Shown here: positions 56,752 to 64,000 of the stretch, in pieces | How positions within the stretch are numbered: position 1 is the first letter of the stretch | How the letters are laid out: every line of letters starts with the position of its first letter | Assembly (NCBI GenBank): GCA_022885665.1 | Contig: JAGQDJ010000019.1 | Coordinates: 248,001 to 312,000 of the forward strand | DNA length: 64,000 nt | Direction of reading: 5' to 3' | Source: Triops longicaudatus | Lineage: Eukaryota > Arthropoda > Branchiopoda > Notostraca > Triopsidae | The notes under the pieces: generated by a model | Told to the model about the DNA's origin: nothing | What the model saw: the letters and a program-made list of their open reading frames with translations, nothing else | The model's database searches: none | Position numbers and translations under genes: made by a program

Positions 56752-58672
56752 ATGAGTTACCCTAATTACCCGGGCTATCCGAGCTACCCCTATCCAACCC
56801 AACAATCCCAGCAAAGTTACCCTGCGTATCCTGCACAGCCTAGCCATAATCCTTCAGCTTCTGGTGGCGGCTATCCAAGCTATCCACCCTCATCCGGATA
56901 TGGTTTTGCTGTAGCGCCGGCTCCGATTCCGTATCCATATCAGCAACCAAATCAGGTAAACCAATCGTATATATGCACACATTCCGGACTTTGTTGTCTA
57001 ATCACTACACATATAAAAACGTTATTTCGACGAGTTCTTAATAATTTATTGACATTTAGGCTCCTACCGTAAATCCTAGTTATCCTGCTCCTCAAGCACC
57101 CGTCGCATATCCTCAAGCACCCGTCGCATATCCCCAAGCACCCGCCGCATATCCGCCAGCTCCAACCGGATATCCACAAGGAAACCAACAGTACGCGCCA
57201 GGTCACGCATATCCATCAGTGCCTGTTGCTCAGCATCACCCGTCTCAACCAGTTCGTTCCATGGATCCCGTAATAATAAACAAAGTTAAAGCTTACAAAC
57301 AAGTAACTGAGAGATTTTATACAGGACCGCCCAACCGTTCGCCCAGTTCATCCGTTCGATGCTCGTCATGACGGAGAAGTGCTACGCAAAGCTATGAAAG
57401 GCCTAGGCACCGATGAGAAGGCCATAATTAATGTGCTGTGTCATCGTACCAGTGAACAGCGTCTACAGATTGCCATGGCCTATAAAGCGTCTTTCGGCAG
57501 GGTAAGCGCCACGTTTTCACAGATAGGTGAAATACTTTTGTTCAACCCTTATTTTTCAGGACCTGATCAAGGATCTTAAGAGCGAGTTATCCGGCAATTT
57601 CGAAAATGTGATGCTAGCCTTGATGCAACCACTGCCGGACTTCCTCGCTACCGAACTTCAAAAGAGTATGGCAGGCCTCGGAACCAAGGACGGCGTCCTG
57701 ATTGAAATTTTGTGCAGCCGCACCAATCACGAAATTCGAAATATCAGTGCTTCTTATCATCGACGTAACACAAACATATGGCTTATCAGCCATCTGACTT
57801 AATGGCTCATTTGTCTAGTTTTCGGGCGTCCGTTAGAAAAAGATTTGGCTGGGGACACTAGCGGGGATTTCAAGCACTTGCTTATATCCCTAGCACAAGG
57901 ACAACGCGATGAGCATGAAATCGTTGATGTGGTTGCGGCACGTTCTGACGCGCAGCGCCTTTATTCCGCCGGTACTATTATATCTTTAATGCTGCACTAA
58001 AGTTCTTAAAAGATAATATGTTACGTAGGCGAAAAGAAACTTGGAACTGATGAAGCAACTTTCAATAGCATCTTAGCTACACGTAGTTTCGCGCAGTTGC
58101 GCCAGATTATGCATGAATACCATCAATTAACGGGGCATGCCCTCATCGACGCGGTACGCAGAGAGTTTTCCTGTAATGTGGAGGACGGTTTAGTAGCAGT
58201 CCGTGAGTTACTCTGTTAAATTGTTCGCGAAATGAAGTCGTAATCTATTTATTATTTATGCATTTGTTACAGTTAAATGTGCCCAAAACAGGCGCGAGTA
58301 TTTTGCAGAGCGCCTACACAGTTCAATGGTCGGAGCAGGAACTAAAGATCGCCAGCTGATTCGTTTGCTCGTGTCACGATGTGAAATTGATTTGGGCAAC
58401 ATCAAAGACGAATTCCAACGCAAGTACGGATCAAGCTTGGAATCGTGGATCAAGGTAAACTAAATCCTGAGTGACCAGAAAGCAAGAAAAAAAAACGAAT
58501 ATGTATTAGGGAGAAGCCTCGGGCGACGTGGCGAAAGCCCTTTTAGCGCTTTGCAACTGATAAATTTCTACTACTTGCTTCTTTAAGTATACGAAAATCA
58601 ATATATTTTCCGGGTGTGCAGGGTGACCTAAGTGGCGACTACCAAAAGGCGCTTTTAGCACTGACTGCCTGA
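56752..58672 (+). CDS. Annexin with Tyr/Pro-rich N-terminus (form using the second alternative last exon)
   Basis: Exons: 56752-56955, 57060-57269, 57325-57501, 57560-57764, 57819-57971, 58029-58202, 58273-58454, then either 58510-58560 or 58622-58672. Each form has 451 residues. Annexins bind acidic phospholipid in a Ca2+-dependent way and act in membrane traffic and repair. Residues 1 to about 145 are Tyr/Pro/Gln-rich ([15 protein letters not shown] start). Four annexin repeats follow, with type II Ca sites visible as [23 protein letters not shown] and MVGAGTKD, and the [15 protein letters not shown] and SLESWIK segments. Long N-termini like this occur in annexins A7/A11 and insect AnxB11, while alternative last exons recall insect annexin B9, so I give no symbol. 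All phases agree. Confidence 0.93.
57090..57152 (+). repeat. Three 21-bp tandem coding repeats in the annexin N-terminus
   Basis: Three adjacent copies of a 21-bp unit encode the heptad [21 protein letters not shown]. The first two are identical in DNA and the third differs at a few bases. They belong to the disordered N-terminal arm and probably vary in copy number. Confidence 0.9.
58510..58560 (+). CDS. First alternative last exon of the annexin
   Basis: After the acceptor at 58508-58509 the exon encodes [16 protein letters not shown] and a TGA. It is a paralogue of the exon at 58622-58672, which encodes [16 protein letters not shown] and a TGA. Both follow SLESWIK in phase 0 and have identical length (51 nt with stop). 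Each completes the last helix of annexin repeat 4. They cannot both be used, because the first ends in a stop. Confidence 0.85.
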   Translation, partial: GEASGDVAKALLALCN

Positions 58673-58850
58673 ATGTTTCCGTTGTCCGACGAGTATTCGT
58701 GTCATTTCGCTCTTCCAGCGTCAGTGAATCTGTCCAGCCTCGGATTTGGTTTGTGTTTCTACCGTTCTTTTTACTACTGTTACTGTCATTGATCGTGACT
58801 TGTATAAGTTTGTCAAGGTACAAATTTGTTTTAACCTTCCTGAGTTTATC

Positions 58851-58927
58851 AATAAATTTCTTACCATCAATAAATTTCATATCAATCTAGAAACGCTTGT
58901 TTTAAATTTCCAGATTTTATCAATAAA
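58851..58927 (+). terminator. Three AATAAA polyadenylation signals downstream of the annexin
   Basis: AATAAA occurs at 58851-58856, 58869-58874 and 58922-58927, each within the repeated string ATCAATAAATTTC. They follow the second annexin stop by 180-255 nt, a normal 3' UTR distance. The cluster looks like a small local duplication. Confidence 0.65.
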
Positions 58928-59005
58928 TTTCAAAGCATCAATTTCAGACAGCAGAACTCAATTTACTTTGCCATATTCTTGATATTACGTATTAACACGT
59001 AGCTA

Positions 59006-62000
59006 TCAGAGAACAGGATGTCGCAAGAAAGTCAAAAGCGCTAAATTGGAGTCCAAGCGTTCTTGCAGAGGACACCACGTACTGTCTTCGATGTTGCTTA
59101 ACGACTTCATAGATTCCACGCAGGAATCATGCAGAATGAGCTCACTTCCATGGATCTATCAAAACAAACCGTGAGATCGAGGCACTAACAAATGCGTGTT
59201 CTTACTTTCAGAAATAAAGCCAAAACCGCTTGCAAAAATTCAAAGTCTCTCTTCGTCTTTAAACCTTCTTGAGTAGCTGTTAGGAAATTGATCATCAAGT
59301 CTATCGACCCTCCATTTAAAGGGGACAAGCCTCGTAATTCAGTATCAATACCCGAGGGTCCCAGACTCTTCAACATCGATAATGATTCCACCACTGTGAG
59401 AGAGACAGTGTAAAAATTTTTTTACGCATGAATGACGTGGTCAATACTTACATTTTTCCGTATTTTCTGCCTTGCTTAGCGCTGACGCAAAAGGCGTAAG
59501 AGGCTGTAATGCACCGAGGGACAAAAGCTTGGATCCCGGTTCAGTACTACCCTGGTTTGACGCTGGTTGGTTCAGATTCAAATTGAAATGCGTCAGATTT
59601 CCCAAAAAGAATGGAGCTGGAGGTGGGGCTTGAGGAGGCTGGATGGGTTTATTCCGGCGCTACATAATAAAACAGAAAAGATGACAACGTTATTAAAATT
59701 TTAGAACAAAACATGTTCCTAAACTAAAAGACACATTACTGACTTAATATTCATTTGTAATGGACCGGTAAGTAATAAAGCAAGTTTAAGGAAGATAGAA
59801 CATATGAAACCAGCAATAGACAAAATTCTTGCTGGTTCTCAAAAAAAAAAAAAAAAAAAAAAAATTTAAAAAAAATCACTAAAAACAAATAAAAAATTAT
59901 TTGAACAAAAAATAATGATAATGACAGAAAAAATTACCACTCACCTTTATGAGGTCCAAGTTCAACAAATTCTTCCACCTAGACGCAGGCAGTGATGACA
60001 ACGTGACAAGTTCATTGGCTATCTGCTCTGGTGACGCGAACTCCTCGTTCTCAAGGTCTACGTCTCCTTTCTTCAACTCGCCGTCTTCCTCATGAACAAC
60101 AGCTGTTCCAGGCAAGGGAACGGTGACAGCTTCTGCATCCTCTTCTACGGGACCAAGCACTAGGGGTTGATAAACTCCTCGGTTAACCCATAAGTATACA
60201 CCCAAGTCGTCCACGTGACTGGTGGCCAAGAAATTCCCCACAGGAGAGAAACTCAGAGATGTAATTGCTGACGGGAGACGAATTTTGTCCACGCACGACC
60301 CAGTTGGAAGGTCCCATGTCATCAAGGTGCCATCAAGCGCCGCTGAAGCTAACCACCGTGCATCAGGACTGAAGGTAATGTCGGTAACAGATCCTTTGTG
60401 ACCATGTAGTCGACGCACAATGTTACGGTTGAAAAGCTCGACGAGGACAATGCTCCAGTCGTTTAAAACTACAGCTGCCAAGCCGCTAAAAAGAAAAAGA
60501 ACAGTCAACTGTGCGCAATAAATAAATACAAATAAGATATGTTCTGAAAACACGTTTACCTTTCTCTGTGCAAACTCAAGTGGGTGGGGGAAGCTGGCAA
60601 GTCAGTTTGACCCAGTTCTTCTGCTGTTTTATATCTCCAGAACATAAGCTTGTTTTCGTTACCCGCCGTAATCAGAATCTGATTGAGACCATCAGAAGCC
60701 AAGCCCCTTACAGCCTGAGGATGTGCTCTGCCTTCTACACCGGTGACCGCTCCAGCCATGCCAATGACTTGCAAATTGGGTTCTGATAGGTTAGCTTGGC
60801 TGTATGTCGCACGAAGGAGGCCAGATTGTAGATTGTACCGGTCTACATGGCCTGTGGAATACCCGACGGTTACAAAGTGCCCACACACCGATATACAAAC
60901 GCACTGTTGAATACATAAAAATTACATTGGTAAATCAAAAATAAAATATATAAGACGTTGAAGAAATGCTGTTATGTTTACAGTTGCTGTTGCTCGCTTG
61001 AAATTCGGATGGCTTGAAAATCTGGGATGTTGTAAACTATGTTCTCCCATGCCTCCACTCGTTCTCCAAGTGAACGTTCTTGCTAGTCCTCGGTGGCACG
61101 ACACTATTCCAGCCCAGTCCTTCTCTCGCACCCATTCTGGATTTTTCAACAGTTCCAACGTACATGACAGGATTGCGATTTAACAAAATAAGAAATAATT
61201 GCTACACCAAGGTTACCTGAACTGAATGTCGTGATTGACGGCAAAAGAGTCATATTTTTCTTCTTTTTTTGGTTAGGATTGGATTTTGCTCGGCCTAGGC
61301 TATGGTTAAGCCGGTCAGTGACAGTCGAAAATGAGCGTAATGTAGCATCCTGCCCAGCACTCAATAAAGTATCGCCTGCATTACCATGAAAACGAACACA
61401 AGTAGGTGGTGCGTGATGCCCTTCTCGAAGCCTAAGCAAGCGACCACTGCCGTCACTTTGATCGAAGATCCACATCTACGTAAAATAAAAAAAAAAAAAG
61501 CGTTATCTTTCAATTTGAATCACTAGGGAATATGAATCACCTTTAAGCTATTGTCAGGGCCGGATGTGACAGCTACGGGTTCGTCCGTAAGACACTTTAG
61601 GCCAGTTACAGCTCCTGCGTGAGCTTCTCGAATTTGCGAGCCAAGTCGACGATGTTCTAAGTCCCATACAGCAATATGGCCTTGTGGTGAAGCGGAAAGC
61701 AGCACAGGAACTCCGTCAGTGCGGAAAGACAAGCCTAGCACTGGTCCCCAGTCTTGATGTAAGTGCATAACTACTTCGTCATATTTGATGTTATGTAAAT
61801 AGATAGACCCTGACGCTAAGCCAATGCCTAACACATCCAATGCAGGACTCTATACAAGAAAAAGTTGGAATTATTAAGTTGACGCGGATACAGATATTTG
61901 AATCAAAGTAGTTGTACCTGTTCAAGAACTTGAACTGGTGATTTCCAGCCTTGGAATGTAAACACTTGTTGGTTGGTACGCAAATTCCAAAGCTGAAGCG

Positions 62001-62702
62001 TTCCTTGTTGTGAGCCCAGAAGAACTTTATTGACGTAAGTACTTGGATGGCAAATTGCACTAATTTTAAAATTTTTCCCGAAAGGTAGTTCAAGGAAAGT
62101 GTTTTCTGATTTAATGTCCCAGATTTTCATAATGTTGCCCTCATCTATCGCAATTAAATGAGGTCCAAAGGGCAACATGAGATGGACTGGATGCTCATGC
62201 CCAGTGTATGTATGACTTAGCTGTTGGGCGAAAAACGGAAGTTTTATTGTTTGTGTCTGAAACAAGTACGCAAATCAAACCTCGGTGCCTCGTCGCCATG
62301 CTCTGATTATTTTGCCACAACCAGTATATACATGGAATGTGTCGGCACTTAAACAAGAAATATCCGCTTCGTGAGGTGTTCCAACGCTTAAGAGATTTAA
62401 ATGAGAGCTCTGTGAAAAGAGAAAATGTGTCATTGGACGATAAAAGAATAACTGTTCTCTTTCAAAACACACTGACGTGATTTTAAAATATTATTTACCG
62501 AATACGTATGAAAAGACTTCCCAATGGCCGTCACTATTAAATTTTCTTTCCTTCGTGTGATGAAACGCACAACCAAGGGTACATGGTTGGCTATGTACCC
62601 TAACGCTCTGTATCCTGTGTAAATCCGACTTGACCCAACGACCGTAATCTTCTTTTCGTCGTTTTGTACACTATGCACAGAATCATCCCCGTCAACTTCC
62701 AT
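59006..62702 (-). CDS. WDR36: WDR36 / Utp21, small-subunit processome WD40 protein, complete
   Basis: Exons on the minus strand: 62702-62499, 62409-62281, 62220-61918, 61849-61541, 61475-61217, 61136-60982, 60903-60560, 60485-59945, 59659-59452, 59393-59206, 59155-59006. Phases agree and total 2,790 nt (929 aa; the human protein is about 950). The protein is part of the nucleolar U3 processome that makes 18S rRNA. Visible marks are SSRIYTGYRALG at the N-terminus, HPSTYVNKVLLGSQQGTLQLW, HQDWGPVLGLSFRTDG, DGTLMTWDLPTGSC, ATSHVDDLGVYLW and SRWKNLLNLD. The C-terminal Utp21 domain contains GPSGIDTELRGLSP and GGSIDLMINFL. Start ATG 62702 fits the family N-terminus. It runs tail-to-tail with the annexin, the two stops being 333 nt apart. 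Confidence 0.95.
59841..59864. repeat. Mononucleotide A24 tract in a WDR36 intron
   Basis: Twenty-four consecutive A on the plus strand (T24 in the WDR36 transcript sense), followed by further A-rich sequence, in the intron between exons 8 and 9. It is a length-unstable homopolymer. Confidence 0.9.
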
Positions 62703-63440
62703 GTTCTATAATTTATACTTCTGAATCGTCCTAAGTAATGCAGTCAGTTTCAAATGCACTAACACATGACATTCTCCACGTGGTTCTCTGAAAGCATACA
62801 CGGAGTTCGTTCAACGATTTCGCCCCAGTCCCTTTTCTGCGCGTGCTATTCGTAGGTTTTATGCTAGCAGCGCCGTTAGTCTTTGTTTTACGTTGGGGAT
62901 TCGTTCCGTATCACCTATCGCACTACCGGCTTCAGTATCACTATGCCCCATTTCTCCGCCCATTGAACTCTGGTCACCCTAACGTGACGATTATTTAAAG
63001 TGCACTCATGTTCCCCAGAGTAAACACACACTTAATTTGGAAAACTTTTAAATCGACTTTTCCAATGATGGGGTCCCCAAAATTGTGCTTTGGCGTAGGC
63101 CGCAAAAGAGTGTCTGCTCCGGTCCCTGATTAGAGTGATTTAAAGCATAAATCTTTAAACTTTAGTACTCCAAAATGTAGTCGTCATATTTCTGCTCTCC
63201 AATACTTTTGGTTCAGTGTGGTTGTTAAAACGTTACGTTCTCAAAAAAAAAAAGTTGACATCGCTAATTCAGCACTGCGCTTCTGGGCTAAGCCTATTTA
63301 ATACGCACCGCCCCCTGTTCTGTAAAGGCTAACAGTAGCTGAATCCTGGAAAATAGTGAACATGAAACATAACGTGGTGTCGGCAAGGCTGACAAGAAAT
63401 TCGGAAGGAGATGCCGTTAACTTCTTTCGTTTATTTCCAA
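62703..63440. other. Upstream flank of WDR36
   Basis: Non-coding in my reading. It must contain the WDR36 promoter on the minus strand, but I see no TATA box at a fitting distance. No repeat or RNA gene is evident. Confidence 0.45.
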
Positions 63441-63540
63441 GCTTGTGTGGAATGTGGGACACTTTCTTAAGTGCTTCATAACAATTGCGAGGCAGAAATA
63501 TAGGGCCTGTTCGACTTGTCGTCCAGGGCGCCTGCGCAGC

Positions 63541-63567
63541 ATGTTCAACCCCGCTAAACACTTCCAG
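63541..63567 (+). CDS. Candidate first coding exon of an unidentified plus-strand gene
   Basis: ATG at 63541 (A at -3) encodes MFNPAKHFQ and is followed by the good donor CAG|GTGAGA at 63567/63568. Directly upstream lies GCGCCTGCGCA, an NRF1-like promoter motif. I cannot find its next exon with confidence. An open stretch of about 50 codons ending in TAG at 63998-64000 could be one, but nothing in it is recognisable. This is weak evidence. Confidence 0.2.
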
Positions 63568-64000
63568 GTGAGACACATTACCTTTAACTGCGTATCTTAT
63601 GCACAACAAGCTAAAGCTCTACAGTAATGTCAACTTCAATATAAAAAGAAAGATTTTTATGCATATGTTAATTTATTTCGGAATCTTAAATACATTAGTA
63701 CGGAAGTCTGTGACACCATTTTCTAAGGTAATTACAATATGGTATAAAGCCAAATTGAAGTTCGTCACGCTAATGTCGAAACACGCAAATTTCTATGACC
63801 TTGCTTTTAAGGCAAGTAAACAAGTGTGATGGAAACAACAAGTGTTAATACATGTAAATCTTCACACCGATAAGTTGGACATTGGGAAGCGTAGCCCAAG
63901 CAATGCCGTTCGTGAAGTTGCCGTTTTTGATGTTAGGAGTACCAAAAAAAAGCTGTTGCAAGTCCAGGACAAGGACCCAACCCAGATGCGGTTTCGTTAG

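Noticed and set aside
63298..63609. 103-codon minus-strand open frame upstream of WDR36
   Set aside because: No family resemblance, and it overlaps the plus-strand candidate exon. Could be chance; kept out for lack of evidence.

Overview
The window is animal nuclear DNA, almost certainly from an arthropod. It carries a complete projectin (bent/twitchin-family) gene whose domain order follows insect projectin, and all three long genes have GT-AG introns. Many introns are only 60-120 bp (the shortest assembled here is 60 bp). This points to a compact arthropod genome, and a branchiopod crustacean such as Daphnia is my best guess; that assignment is inference, since no rRNA or barcode gene is present.

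Layout. (1) 1-363, plus strand: the last coding exon of a Fez-family (earmuff/FEZF) C2H2 zinc-finger factor. (2) 364-10051: intergenic DNA and probable projectin upstream region. It holds a shrunken Tigger/pogo DNA transposon (710-1574) with TA target duplications and a recognisable transposase C-terminus, and a perfect CTATAAATAG box at 6967. (3) 10052-55218, plus strand: projectin, which I could assemble into 78 coding exons. Every splice phase agrees, giving 26,838 nt and 8,945 residues. The order is 8 Ig, PEVK-like region, modular linker exons with one Ig between them, 5 more Ig, 14 x (Fn3-Fn3-Ig), a mixed Fn3/Ig block, a twitchin-type kinase, and five C-terminal Ig domains with a Ser-rich linker. 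(4) 56752-58672, plus strand: an annexin with a Tyr/Pro-rich N-terminus and two tandem alternative last exons. (5) 59006-62702, minus strand: a complete WDR36/Utp21 gene (11 exons, 929 residues), convergent with the annexin. (6) 62703-64000: upstream flank of WDR36, with a weak candidate first exon of a plus-strand neighbour.

The genes do not form a pathway. Projectin is an elastic sarcomeric protein and kinase, annexin binds Ca2+ and membranes, and WDR36 is a small-subunit processome component in the nucleolus. The most interesting part is the projectin elastic/linker region (17.7-26 kb). It is a cassette array of phase-0 exons: a 978-nt long version of a 39-nt exon, four RPGE micro-exons, and three paralogous exons sharing RRxSLA...IPDWP. 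Together with two neighbouring exons these supply seven R-R-x-S (PKA-type) sites. All exon boundaries were read by eye from splice signals, frame and family knowledge, and no database search was run.
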